A stretch of 64,000 nucleotides of DNA from Rhytidiadelphus loreus (Eukaryota; Streptophyta; Bryopsida; Hypnales; Hylocomiaceae). Below the pieces are notes generated by a model. That model had not been told where the DNA came from. It saw only the letters and a program-made list of their open reading frames with translations, and did no database searches. Positions 1-12,534 of this stretch are shown piece after piece; within the stretch, counting starts at the first letter, position 1; each line of letters opens with the position of its first letter. The stretch is from the NCBI GenBank assembly GCA_947034895.1, contig OX344762.1, forward strand, positions 46,108,760 to 46,172,759, given 5' to 3'. A program made the translations under genes and the position numbers.

Positions 1-379
1 TAGAGTACCTATGTGCCTAGGCTCAAGGCTCATAGGCTCATATTTCTTGGCTCACATACTAGCACCGTTGCTGTAGGGCGTGGAAGATCATAATTTTGGA
101 TCTACTGCTTCAAATTGAACTTTCAAAATCTATGTGGGGTGCTAGGAGTTAACCAACTTAAACAATTTTTCCTTGGAGATTGGAATAGTCCATCCCTAGA
201 TCCTTGTGAGTGAACTCAATTTACTTTGTAGAGAGTCATTAGCTCGCGAGAGAGAGATATGAATTATATATGGTTGAGACTAGAGAGTTCAATGGATTGG
301 GAAGTTGCAACATTGGAGGCCTCTAATTTACTAGGAGAGCAAAAGGCACCCCCACCGTTGCTTAATAATGTTATGTGCA

Positions 380-720
380 CCTTTACTTCCTAAAGTCCCA
401 TTGTCTTGAGGGGGAAAGTGGATTTGGATAGATTCGTATTATCTCAATTTTTTGTGACTTTTTAGTACTTTTTTTGAAGAGAGAAAAACATATTTTGTTT
501 GGAATGTAAATTTAATTTCAATTGGGGACCCAAAGCAAAATTCATGTCATCTTAAGCTCTGAATGGAGCTAGTTGGGCAACAAGAAAAAATCACATAATG
601 TTAAAATAAAAATTTAGAATTTTTGATTCTCAATGAAAATGTTTTGTCTATATGAAAAGATTTGATTTATTCTATTTAGACTAGTAATAAAAAATATTAA
701 GGAGGGTCTTGTTTTTTGGG
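380..720 (+). repeat. Dispersed repeat, copy 1
   Basis: This stretch resembles 45065-45440 in the same orientation. Both start with a shared 'cctaaagtcccattgtc' segment, followed by a short G-run, 'atctcaattttt', a stretch rich in A and T, 'ttcaattgg', and a segment ending in 'gcaacaa' before an A-rich tract. The copies have diverged by many substitutions and small indels. No open frame is conserved between them, so this is non-coding repetitive DNA of unknown class. Confidence 0.6.
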
Positions 721-1312
721 CAATTAGAGCATGTTCTTGAAAAAATAACTCAAAGGATTTGTTTTAAAAAATTCAATTTTCACAATTTTTCCCAAAATAG
801 TTCCACATGGTTTAGTTTGCTTGCTAGAACAATCTCACCATTTGGATTAGTGTATTTCAATTTCATATTTCCATCTTAGAGTTTTTAACAATTTTTCTTT
901 TGATCTTGTACTTGCTTCTAGCCGACAATTTTTTAAAGAATGAAAATCAAGTGTGTATGTTTTGAATTTTTTTCCTAGACTTTCAATTAAATTCTTTAAC
1001 AAATTTTTTTAATCCAATATCAGTAGTGCAAAAATTTTAAGCTACAAAGATTCAAAGTCTTATATTCTAGTCATACAAGGTACAAGAAAATCCTTTTTTT
1101 TCACTTCAAAAGCATATATCTTGCGGACTTTAGGGGTTAATAAATAAAATGGCTTCCCTTAACATTGTAATGTCGCAAAAGACAAAAGGCATCCAATGAA
1201 TGACTTTCTAAGATAGTAGGGTCCTATCACAATATTCATTAAAATGGAAAATTTTCATGAACTTAGAACTTTTATGCAAACAAACCTCTAGGAACTAAGA
1301 TCTATGCCATTC

Positions 1313-1895
1313 CTAGGGGAGGACACTCTCACTACATTTGGGGTACCTACGTGCGGCGGTGGAAAAAGTAATTCATGTAATTCACCTTGAATAAACTATA
1401 ATTTCATTCTAAAATTTTGAGCTTTGTTTAACAATGACTAAAGGTTTCTATTGACAAAAAATTCAATTCCAAATAACATAAGATATATTGTCTAGAAAGG
1501 GTTGAAAAATGAACTAAAATGGCATGTTCTCCAACTAAAATATTTATAGAGCTCACATGAAGATGACTATTGCATCAATATTCAACCAAAATAAACTTTC
1601 AATAGAAAGCTATTCTATATAATTTTTTTTTCATTTTTCAAATTTTTTTTCTTATATAATATAGAGGTGTGAAAGTTATTTTCAGCTTTACAGTGTATCT
1701 TTTTTCTTCAAAAATTTATAACTAATTACTATTAGCACAAAAGAATACCAATAATTCAAAACATAAACTTATAAAGTAGTAAAATCTATCCATAATTTTT
1801 TTTTTGAAAAAGAAATTAAATTTTAAGGTGTATTACTTGTTTTACTTTTTCCGCCGCACGTAGTTTGCTAAAACATAGGGAGTGTCCTCCCCGGG
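1313..1895. mobile_element. hAT-like non-autonomous TIR element (583 bp)
   Basis: The ends are inverted repeats: GGGGAGGACACTC at the left and its reverse complement at the right, followed inward by a second matched block (ACGTGCGGCGG and an A-rich tail on the left; TTTTTCCGCCGCACGT on the right). The element is flanked by the 8-bp direct repeat TGCCATTC at 1305-1312 and 1896-1903, a length typical of hAT transposons. The interior is AT-rich with no transposase frame, so it must depend on a transposase made elsewhere. Confidence 0.75.
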
Positions 1896-3149
1896 TGCCA
1901 TTCATAATTTTGGAACTTTTTGCATTTGCATTGTCAATTTTGTTAAACTAATGCAATTCCAATTTCAAATATTTGTAACATCCATACAAGCTCTTGAAAC
2001 TAGAAATTGAATAGAATTATATTCTAGAAGCTTGTCTAGAAAAGTGCCAAAGTAATTGAACAAAATTAGCATTTCTTGTAGAAACAAATAATATACCAAT
2101 TCATCCAATAATTAGAAGTTTTTTTTATAATAATCCAATAACTCAATGGTAGGCTTTGTCTTTTTAAGGTCAAATGTGACAAGTTCGTCATTGTAATGAA
2201 CTTTGGAAAGACAAGTTCACATACTCATTACAATGGCACATTTTGTCAATATGCCATTGTCATAAACTTCACTTTTGAGTGTAGGATAATTGCAAGAATC
2301 ACTTATTGATTTTGTTGCATTTTCACACTATTCATACTTAATTTTCTAAAGTACTTTTAAAATGAAAAAAACAATTTTTAAGCAATTTTCAAAATATGGT
2401 CAATGTATACACCATTAATAAGATGAATTGAAGATTGTACCTTAGGAAAATAAATCATAGAAAAATTCTCTAAGTAGAACTAAAAAAGTGCTAAATCTGA
2501 AAGAATAGATATTGACTATATTGATGTTTTAATTTGTAAAAAATAGGATTAAAAATAAATTAAATAAATAAAAATTTGCCATTTCTAACAATTGTATAGT
2601 CTATATAGATGGTCATTTGCTAAAAGAATTGCCAAAACAATAATTTACATGTTTCAAAATACAAATAGAAAGAAGTTCATTTTGTAGACTTTCATACAAC
2701 ATACAATTAACTACTTTTAGAATTCCTTTGAATAATCGTTGATAGTCTACTAGAATACCATTCCTTCCAAATTTCAACTATAAATTTGTTTTGGTGGCTA
2801 AAAATAGTACTAAAAACCCAAATAGGCAAGTGTAACTTAAAATTAGGGGCTCTTTTTGGATAATGAAAAAAATCTGAAAGAAGGAAGAAAAATTAGCCAA
2901 TGTGTATAATAGTTATGAATACCTTATCTAGAATCTCAAGTCTTTTGGAGCCATAATGCAAAGTTACGGTCAAAAAACAAATAATAATTTAACGCGTCAT
3001 AAAAAATAGTACAAGTGTTTAGGGCAATCACCTTGCATTGAGTATATCATTGAAAATCGAAATATTTTTCAAACTTCCAATCATAATATTTTGTCCTAGA
3101 CTATTTTAGGAAAATAAGGAAAATATTTGAGCCTATTTGATCATGTAGC

Positions 3150-3465
3150 ATTACACGTGTTTTGGCTCTCGGGGAGGGCTGCAAGTTCCCAACTCGAAAC
3201 CCCCCTGAGAACCGCCGAAACTCGTTGTTCCCCGCTTGTGCTGACCTGGCCGAGAGACTGCCAGGTCAGTTTTTTCGAAAAAAAAAAAAAAAAATTTAAC
3301 TTTGTTTCTCATTTTAAGGACTTAAAATTTTTATTTTTATTTTTTTCTTCAAAAAAATAAATCTGACAATGGCGTTCTTTCACTGCCGGGGGAACAGCGC
3401 CGGGAATGGCCCTAAAATGGCCCTCAAAATCCCGAAATCTCTTCTAATGATTACAAGATTATAAC
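3150..3465 (+). repeat. GC-rich hairpin repeat, copy A
   Basis: A GC-rich head (about 3160-3270) ends in a perfect 10-bp stem, CTGACCTGGC/GCCAGGTCAG, around a 9-nt loop. A poly-A/T-rich stretch follows, then a tail containing 'cctaaaatggc' and 'tctaatg'. The whole layout recurs at 8545-8850. The 77-codon frame across it (3127-3360) runs into the poly-A tract and is not conserved in the other copy. The A-rich tract after a structured head suggests a SINE-like retroelement, but I see no Pol III A/B boxes that I would defend. Confidence 0.6.
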
Positions 3466-5341
3466 GCTTGAAATTAGAAGAAAATAACTCTTGGGCTCTT
3501 GCCAATAAGGTCAATATAAGGTTGGCATACCTCCAAATTCTATTTTTTTTCTATTGTAAATAATTTTTATTATTAGATTGGTGAAATTCTATATTTTCAC
3601 ATTAGCAAGTGATAGGAGATTTCAATGCATTAATAAAGCATTATTTAGAATGATATGTGCAAAAGTTACGAAGGGTCAAAGATTTTTTGGTGGATACTCT
3701 AAAAATATTTCTTCATGAATAGGGATATATTGATTTAGGACGTGTGCACAAGATGATCATCTCAAAAAAGTGGTGCTTTCAAGGCATGACGCAATTTGGG
3801 AAGGATGTAACTTAGTTTGATTCAATATCATGGAGAAGGGGACACTTTCCAACTTTGATAATTCTCATCATTGCATAGGTAGTTATGTTAGTTACTTACA
3901 TGTCAACTTTCAAAGATAATAGAAATGTCTAACATATATCCAAAATGATCTTGCAATGAGAGAATGTCTAAATAAAAGCAATTACATGAGTAAGATTTCA
4001 ACTTTTTATTGAAAACTTGTTCTTTGGAAGGATCAAAATTCCAATTGTCAATGCAAATTTTTCCTTCTTTGAATCAATCCCCCCCCAATATAAAAAGACT
4101 CATTAATTCATATCAAAATTTGATCTAATGGTTCTAAAGTTGTTCTAGAATTGCCATTTTTAGTGCATTGAGTGAAAATTGAAGAAAAAAAAAAGATCAT
4201 TGTTCATTTTCAACCATACATTATTAATCTATACTACTATGACTATGCACCCGAAAGGGGGTTGTTACTTTTGGTTTGTGATTCAATAACCACCACCGTC
4301 TATGAAAATATCAAGAGCCGTTGATTTGTTTTTAAATAAAATACCCTCCCCAACTACCGTCGATTTTTTGAAAGATCACAAGCCATTGATGTCCATCAAA
4401 CACAATGCAGTTCAAATATGGATAGAGGATATGATACAAGATACAAATATAGATACAAGGGTATGGATATAGATACAAAATACAATTATCTACAAGTATA
4501 GAATATGGCAAAGGCTATGGATATGCATACATGGGATACTAATATGGATACATGAAAGTTTGTCCCATATTGATTGTAGTGAGTTTGGTTTCTGAAAATT
4601 ACAAGTAGTTGAGGGGAGAGGAGAGGAGGGAGTTAATTAATTAAATTAATTTTTGAAAACTAGAGGAAGAAGGGGGGGGTGGATTATTAATTAGTTAATT
4701 AAATTTTTAAATTAAATTTTTTTTGGGTGCATGGTAACATAGTTTTTCATTGACAATGATTGTATGTGAGGCACACCCAAAATTGATTATTTTTTGAAAA
4801 CAAGTTATATGTGGCCATTATTCTCTAACCCCTATAAAAGCAATGGATACTCAAAAACTTCATGGTATCATCTACCAAATAATGTACTCTTTTAAACATT
4901 CCCAAATGATCTTCTGGTTGGACAAAATGTTTGAGTTTTTTTGTTGAAAATAATGTTATTTCAACCCATTTCAAGTTGTAAGTAGAATTTGGTGCACTCC
5001 TATTGTTCTAATTAAAACTTTCACTTTTAGAGTCCTTTTCAAAATGTAGTATTCAGCTTATTGCAATAAAATTAAGGGAGACCAAAAGATCATTTTGGAA
5101 TGGCTAGGGTGTAAGGTGAGGCAATCCACTACCACCTCTCTTATCAATTATGCCCTCACGTACCTATGATGTATATTTCTCCACTAAAAATGTACTCCGT
5201 GGATATATGAGGGTGGAATTGAGAAGTGTGGCAATAGCAAGTTGGTTCACTCTAGTTACCTACTATGTGTCTAAAGTTGTAAGGTAAACTACCCCAAGCC
5301 AAGCCAAATGGGAGCAAGTTCATTGTGGACAGAATTACATT

Positions 5342-5615
5342 AAGGTAGGTACACCTTAAACCGCCACTTTTTGCTATTGAGCCTATCTACAGTTATTAGG
5401 CTAGTCAGATTTTGACATGTTCTTGTTGGCAAGTGAAAGAAGATTCCAACGCACCACAGAATGTGGCATTTGGATGTTGTATGCAAAAGTTATTAAGGAA
5501 CAACGTTTGATTCTAAAAGCATTTCTTCCACATAGGTACAAAACTGATTTTGGAAATGTACACATAGTGAAGATGGCGCTTTAAGGTCAGTGGCACATTT
5601 GGGTGTACCTACCCT
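5342..5615. mobile_element. MITE, AAGGTAG family (element E)
   Basis: The left end reads AAGGTAGGTACACC and the right end is close to its reverse complement (GGTGTACCTACCCT). The interior has 'cttgttggcaagtgaaag', 'caacgcacca' and 'tatgcaaaagttat', a signature repeated near 3590-3680, 54590-54665 and 58950-59010, and in reverse near 58560-58660. There is no coding capacity. It lies one base from the next inverted-repeat element. Confidence 0.7.
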
Positions 5616-5616
5616 G

Positions 5617-5930
5617 AGGTAGTCTATTCTTAAAGCGACCATTTAAGAACTGATTGTAGGGTTGATTGTCTTTTGAAGAAGCTAGATTCCTCAAAACAAT
5701 TTTCAGTAAATTTTCCCAAGAAGAAAAAAGGAATTGGCATCTAACACAAGTTGTTTCATATTTTTTTGAACCTTTGAAGAATTAGTTACAAATTTTTGAA
5801 GTTGAAACGCAGTGGTTACTAAAAGTGCCCCCCTCCTGAAATGTACATTGCTAGTACATTGAAGATAGCAAAGTGTACCTCTATATCATGATTGCTTTTA
5901 GAGTATCGGTGCTTTTAGAGCATACTACCT
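5617..5930. mobile_element. MITE, AAGGTAG family (element A)
   Basis: The left end AGGTAGTCTATTCTTAAAGC pairs imperfectly with the right end GCTTTTAGAGCATACTACCT. The interior contains 'ggaattggcatctaacacaag' (partial quotation), which recurs near 45960, 59310 (reverse) and 62530 (reverse). It abuts element E and a following 88-bp hairpin, so three inverted repeats are stacked end to end. Confidence 0.65.
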
Positions 5931-6017
5931 TAGTGCAAGTTCTAAAGTGTACATATACACACCAAAATTATATAAGTGGTATAAAAGCTTATATGTACAC
6001 TTTAGAATTTACACTAA
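5930..6017. mobile_element. 88-bp foldback element
   Basis: Two 28-bp arms (5930-5957 and 5990-6017) are inverted repeats with two mismatches, sharing the core TCTAAAGTGTACATATA, around a 32-nt AT-rich spacer. It starts where element A ends. It could be a separate tiny foldback element or the remnant of a larger one. Confidence 0.55.
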
Positions 6018-6067
6018 TATAATTCTGCCCACAGTAAGCTTGTTCCCATTTGGACAGGAATGGCCAA

Positions 6068-6483
6068 TAAGGTAGGAGGTTCTGAAATGGAGCGGGCATT
6101 AAGAATGGATCCTATAAATGGTTGTGAAATGAACAAAAGGTAGTTCATAAATTGACCTCCATAGTCATTGAATGAATTAAGGGAAAAAACCCATTATCAA
6201 TTGCAAGAGCCAATCATTCTCTTTGCTTTCCCATTTTTCTTTAGAAGTTGCAAGTGAACAGTTTATAGAAGACCTAGGGACATAAATAGGGACCTATGAC
6301 ACAACTCCTTTGAAAATCCATAAGTAATTCAAAAATGCTTCAAAAAATATAAAACCACTTGTGTTAAATTCCTCTTTTTTTTTTCTTTGTCTAAAAAATG
6401 AACTAAAAATATTTTCATTTAAGAAAATACATGAAAAAGACGGATCAGCCCTGAGATGAGCCATTTCTGAGCCTCCTACCTTA
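6068..6483. mobile_element. MITE, AAGGTAG family (element B)
   Basis: Both ends match over more than 20 bp: TAAGGTAGGAGGTTCTGAA at the left and the reverse of TAAGGTAGGAGGCTCAGAA at the right. The interior ('ttgcaagagccaatcatt', 'ccacttgtgtta') is homologous to element C at 15406-15819, although the bases just inside TAAGGTAG differ between B and C. I see no convincing target-site duplication. Confidence 0.75.
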
Positions 6484-7281
6484 GCTTAAGTAGTTTACCT
6501 TAAGTTAATTGCTGCTTTCATGTATGACGCAAGTTGAATGACGTTGCCATGTCATCACAATTGAATGGGCCATGGAATTGCTGCACTTAACTTACGTCTA
6601 CTAACCTGCAGTCTCATGAGCCATTATTTTCAACCCAGCTTGATAAAACTTTGTTTTCACATCGGCTTGACACGAATTGATCAACAGCAAAAGAAAATAT
6701 AAAAAATATAAAAAAAAATCCTAAAGAAATGGCCCATGATGCCGAGAGAGGTTCCAGCGAGGGACACGTACGCAGCAGTTGGCTATCACTTGATGTGACA
6801 ACTTTCCATCATGTGCTCAATAGAAAAATTCAGCTGAAATAAAATGTCGTGAATTCAACGGTGTGTGCGTGTGTGGATGGAGAAATGTCCATTTTCTCGT
6901 GGTCCATCAATGGAAGATGCGGACCAAGTGAGCTGAAATTTCTTCCCACCGCCGCAACTTCACTTTGGCAAGTAAGCAAGCAACCTCTACGAACGAATAG
7001 CTTCGTTGTTTTCATGAGGGCGATGGAGAGCGATGGGAGAGCGTTTGTTAATGATTTGTATGTGTGACACCTTCAAAAAAACTCCTATTAATTATTTTGT
7101 CACCTTAAAATAGGTGTCCTGGAACTTTATTAAGGTGTGTATATCATTGTGGTCAAGGACCGTACCCCCTTTCTCTTAATTGCATCCCCTATTGACACTT
7201 GTCTGATGTTCTAGCATAAAAAATCTTTAGACAAGTGTTGAGAATTGAGAAAGGGTCAATGACAAATATATATACTAACTG

Positions 7282-7639
7282 TATTTAGCGTAGTGGAAAA
7301 GATAGTCTTGAATGAGCATTAAATTTTAGTGTGGAAGTTTTGTGTGAGAAGTTCATTTGGGTAGTGGGGTGGGTGGGTTGTACTAAGCTCTTACATTGCA
7401 ACTTGGTGCTCTTTTCCATTATAGTGCTAATTTTTACATATAGTACATTGTTTTTGAGTGTACTTAGCGTAGTGGAAAAGATAGTCTTGAATGAGCATTA
7501 AATTTTAGTGTGGAAGTTTTGTATGAGAAGTTCATTTGGGTAGTGGGGTGGGTGGGTTGTACTAAGCTCTTACATTGCAACTTGGTGCTCTTTTCCATTA
7601 TAGTGCTAATTATTACATATAGTACATTGTTTTTGAGTG
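7282..7639. repeat. Tandem duplication, 2 x 179 bp
   Basis: 7282-7460 and 7461-7639 are near-identical direct copies. They differ at about three positions, for example gtgtgag versus gtatgag and aattttta versus aattatta. The very high identity against an otherwise decayed background indicates a recent duplication. Open frames crossing it on either strand are by-products. Confidence 0.9.
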
Positions 7640-8544
7640 GACAATCACTCAATGTGTCACAACCTAAATTAATAAAATTGAAACAAGACACTTTAGTGCA
7701 ATTTTTTAAAATTATTTTTTCAACATTTTGGAATTCAAATATTGGTGTCAATTTTAGTTGTTACCAAAAGATATGGGATAATCCTCATTTTTGTCAATAG
7801 CTATATCCATATCTAAAACCATATCTATATCCAAATTCATATATGTATTTGTATCCGTATGTAATTAAATTTATAGTTTTTATACTTTGTACCTTCAAGC
7901 AATCCATTTTCTAAAATGGGATTGCTAGTTCAAGAAACGTTTTTTTTGAGGGTAGTGAAACTTATACTATGTCACCAAATGATCATTTGTTTTTTAATTT
8001 ATAAATAACATCCAAAACTTGAGGAGCATTTTCAAAGCCAAATACTAAATATAATTTAATTCTTGTTTTAAAATCAAGTCAGCTCAACCAATGATTCAAG
8101 TAAATTACTCTATCTTCAATATCTGAATCAAATTTCAATATTGCACCAAGGAAGATATTGAATCAAATATGCAACTTTTGTGACCCTTAAAGCCACATCT
8201 TGAAATCTTAATTATATACATTGCATGTGCATTTCTGTTTAAATTGAATTTCTTTTAAGATGATTTTAGGATATAGTCCAATTATACATCAAAATGTCAC
8301 TCAAAAACATTTGATTTAAAATTGTTCATGAAATTACAATTTAATCTTTGAAGTTATGAGGCATGATTTCAAGCCAACTTCTATTTTTGAGTAGGTCCTC
8401 CTTGGTGCAATATTTTATTTGAATTATTGTAGATTTTTTTTCTAAAGGTGCGTTTCACTACTAGCTTGAATCCTAAAAATTTTCAGATCAATCTAAGTTG
8501 CGGTTAAAATGTTATGCCTGAAAAACATTACATGATTTTCTACA

Positions 8545-8850
8545 ACAGTTAAGGGTTGCGAGTTCCCTGACGTTCCCTTGTGTCGTGAACTCTGCCACGC
8601 AGCCCGTTGACGTGGTCGAGAGACGACCACGTCAACAGGCACAAAAAAAAAATTGTAAAAAATATTTTTTTTGTAAAAAAAAAAGAATTTAATATTTTTT
8701 ATTCTTCATTTTATTTATTTATTTATTTATATTTTTTATTATTTAAAAATAAATAAATAATCCAGACTGCATAGGCTAGTTACCAATAACGGGAACCAGC
8801 CTAAAATGGCTCTCCCAAAGGCCTGATTCTCATCTAATGGATGTTTTTCT
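8545..8850 (+). repeat. GC-rich hairpin repeat, copy B
   Basis: Homologue of 3150-3465, with GC-rich head, hairpin, A/T-rich middle and 'cctaaaatggctctc' tail. The hairpin at about 8606-8636 has a stem of 12 bp or more around AGAGA. Compared with copy A, two stem pairs are changed on both sides so that pairing is kept, while the loop-proximal CGAGAGAC is unchanged. Confidence 0.6.
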
Positions 8851-9429
8851 TTGTTACTAGCAATTTTGGACAGCTATGATAGATAGGTCCATTTGGATTG
8901 AAATTTTTTATACATACTCTCAAAAAACTTGTTAACATAATCTCCCAAATTGAAAGACACATAAGCACATGATTTTGATTTACAAGCCTTGAAATTGGTC
9001 TCTTTTTTTTATGGTAATGTTGAAAACTTACATTTCATGTTTTTCCAGGCCTTTAAAAGACTATTTCAAGTTGGTTCACCATGTTGTAAACCATGGCAAG
9101 GCAGTTAGCTTATTAAATAATTTAAAAATAATTATTAATTTAAAATTTAAAAATTGTTATTTTTAAAATATTATTATTTATTATTATTATTTGATGTGGT
9201 AATCTCTCTGGCATGTTGGATTGTTGTGTAGTGACATTCCCATAGTTGGGGAACTTTGAGGAACTTATAGTCTTAATGAGGCCCCAAAATACATCTAATG
9301 CAAATCCCAATTTCTAAGTAATATAGAATATATTCTAAGCTATAAAATATATTTGTGTATTTGAAATTAATAAATAATTATGCAAGAAAAAATTCTAAAT
9401 AAAAATATAATTTTATAGTTATTTCATAT

Positions 9430-9483
9430 GCTTGAATCAAAGTGTGTGTGTATATATATATGTATATATATATATATATATAT
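9430..9483. repeat. (GT)n/(AT)n microsatellite
   Basis: A short GT run passes into an interrupted AT run. Simple-sequence DNA with no other signal. Confidence 0.85.
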
Positions 9484-10538
9484 TTCATTTTGACTTTTAT
9501 TTGTATGTTCTATGCACGGAAATACTTACTATTTGTCAATGTCTAAATCGGGTTTAGACTAGTAAAAACTAGTAAAAAAAATGACATTGAAGTCTATGAT
9601 TAAATAAATTCAAAATGGTTTAAAAAAAATTCAAATTATTTTTTCCTCATTTGAGACTAAAATAATCCAATTCCAATTTAAAATAAGATGGCATCTTTTA
9701 TAAATATATCTTAGTATAGCTCAAAAGGTAATAAACTAGAATACATATAATGACAAACAAATTTGAGTATAGATTTGAAATTATAAATTCAAGCATATCA
9801 TGAGTATCAATGGCCAAAGTCCAAAAATATATATATATATATATAAAAATAAAAGTTGTATTATGCAACATATAATACTTTATGATGGAAGTTTGGAAGA
9901 AAAATAGTTGTTATTTGAAAAAATAATAATTTCAAAGTTAGCCGTGACTAAAACTTGATTTTGTGTGTTATAATTTACAATTACTTTGTATTTTGTCAAT
10001 ATTTTTTGTTAGAACTCCAAATTATTTTTTGTCCTTTGCCCTTTGGCATATTGGTATACATCATTTCATATTGTTGTACAAAAAGTTGAAGGAAGTTGAC
10101 ATCTATTGAATTAAAAATATTCACAATTTGACAAACATGCAAATGATGTTGGTTCTCATGATATTTGAATACTTTTTTGGAATTGAGAGCATGGAATTGC
10201 ATTAGCCATGTAAAGAGTGTGTGTTGTAACATGAACCATTGTTACATTTTAATGCCCTTGCATTTGAAATATTTGTTGAATAGGACAATGTGTTCAATTT
10301 ATATTTTAAAGCCATGTGATGTGTTTTTAGCTTGAGATTTTTGTACAATACATAGACTAGAATTCATGACGCATATAATTGATTCAACCCATCAACCAAT
10401 TTGTTTTGTCAATTTTGGTATCATCAACAAACTGTAAATTTTATGAAAGCTAGTGTAATTTCTTGTCGTTATGAACTTTATGATAATTCGATTTTTTGTA
10501 CTCATTGAATAAATTATAATTTGTTTTTTGAAATATTT

Positions 10539-10541
<3 letters not shown>

Positions 10542-10624
<83 letters not shown>
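10542..10624. repeat. (AT)n microsatellite, about 80 bp
   Basis: An uninterrupted alternating AT tract. Perfect AT repeats of this length can form cruciforms and are commonly polymorphic; the length given here may also be affected by assembly. Confidence 0.95.
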
Positions 10625-10626
<2 letters not shown>

Positions 10627-12534
10627 CATATACTCTAAAAGAAATAGTGTTCATGAAATTTATTAATAAAATATAGCATAACATGGCAATGTCATGGTTT
10701 TAGAATCAAATGAATATGGTTATTAAATGTGTTATAGATAGGTCAACAAACCTTAAATCATCTATAATAGGTGTAATTATACTATTTACATTGGAAGTCA
10801 TTGGAATACAACATTCAAATAATCAAAGTAAACTATAGTTGCTATACCCTCAAAGTAACCTAATAAAGATTTAAGTATTGTTTCTATTGTTAAAGTGGTT
10901 CATTTTTGTTGAATTGCTTTGGTAATTGAAAGTGGATTCTAAATTACTTTAACGTATATTTTTTGAACATTTAATGAACAAACCATAAATTATCATGGTG
11001 ATAATTATAAGTATACTCAAAACTAACCCTTAGCTCTTATATTCAAAAAGTGTGTATCTTAGGCAAGAAGATTAATTAGGGGATAATTGTGAGATAGGGT
11101 TGGTTTTGTAATAAGTTATTTTTTCCACCCCTAAAAGCAATTCTTAATTGTTGAATGTACTAACCAAATTTTTATTGATTTTTTTGTAAACAATTGCAAG
11201 ACAAATTGCAATGCAACAAAGTATGCTTTATGGAACAACTCTATATAACTTCAAAATTTATTGATAAATGGGCTTGAACTAAAACTATTACCATATGGAG
11301 GTTAATTTTAGTGTTGGATTGATATATATTAAGGTAAACTACCTCATTATAGGAAAAATGACCAGTGTAGTATGTATTTCTATCCAAAAAATGTAGGAAA
11401 AAATTTTAGTGGTAGAGAAGCAATAAGAAACAATGTTATATTTGAAAAAATAATTTTGGATGTCAAGTCATTTAAATTTTTTTCTATAGAAGGGTGTTGC
11501 TTTGGGCTTCCTATAAAAGCCTATAGACATACTTGTCAATATCATAAAAATAGCTATTGTAGATTTGTAGGACTTCTACCAACCATGTATGACTTAACAC
11601 ATGTCTAATTTTGTCCATAATAACCTCAATCACAACTGCATACTTCCACTGCTAGAATAAACTAATTTCCATTGATTTGAAGCCTTCTTACAATGAATTG
11701 ATGATTGTATGTAATTAAGACATAGATTCTACTCATTCCAAACACATGTTATCCTCACTTGTAAATTGATAAATTATGCCCTACAATGTACTTTATGGTA
11801 CATGGCAAGTCATTGATGCCATGTGTAGTACCCATCAATAAGTTTATGCACTCAATTTATAGAAACAAAGCACATATCTCCAATTTTGGATTGCCACCAC
11901 ATGCACAAAAATGATCCAAATCATAAATTGCAAAGTGTATTGGAAAGATAATGGAGTTTAATTTATTGATGTACTAATAATTTTCAAAAAAATTGTAAAA
12001 TTATATAAATATAGAATTTATTGACAAACTATCTACCATCTAGTGCTACCACCATTAGCTTTGATTATGGCCTTCATACTGAAAGGTATGCTAGCAAAGA
12101 GAACTTTAATCATCTCTAATTAAAGACAATTTTTCCTATGTCTTTTGAATGGTTCTAACTAATTCTTCTTTGTTTTGTAGTAGCAATGATCATAGTGAAA
12201 TTAGAAGACACTCAATTTTCTTTCATAGACTACATTGACAAAGTTCCTACCTCTCCATCTATTAGGTGGTATTATAACAAGAGGACACTTATCAAAATTG
12301 GTGAAGGCACTTCATATCATCACTAATAAACAACCAAATTTAAAATACAATGCTAAACAATACAAAGAGAAATATTTGTGTGGCTTTTGCCGTACATTTA
12401 CTTGCCTCAATCTTAATTTAATTCACAAATTAACCCCTAAAGGTTTTTGACTATGTTTTCACCCAAAACGCTCCAAAGTTGCCATTTCTAGAACAAGTAC
12501 TAAATTTTAGAAAAAAAATCATTTCCACCTTCAT

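Larger units (their letters stand above)
8851..12534. other. AT-rich intergenic DNA without a supported gene
   Basis: Apart from the two microsatellites, I see only AT-rich sequence with short frames (60-80 codons) that lack codon structure, motifs or plausible splice partners. Nothing here is recognisable as a gene or RNA. Confidence 0.7.
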
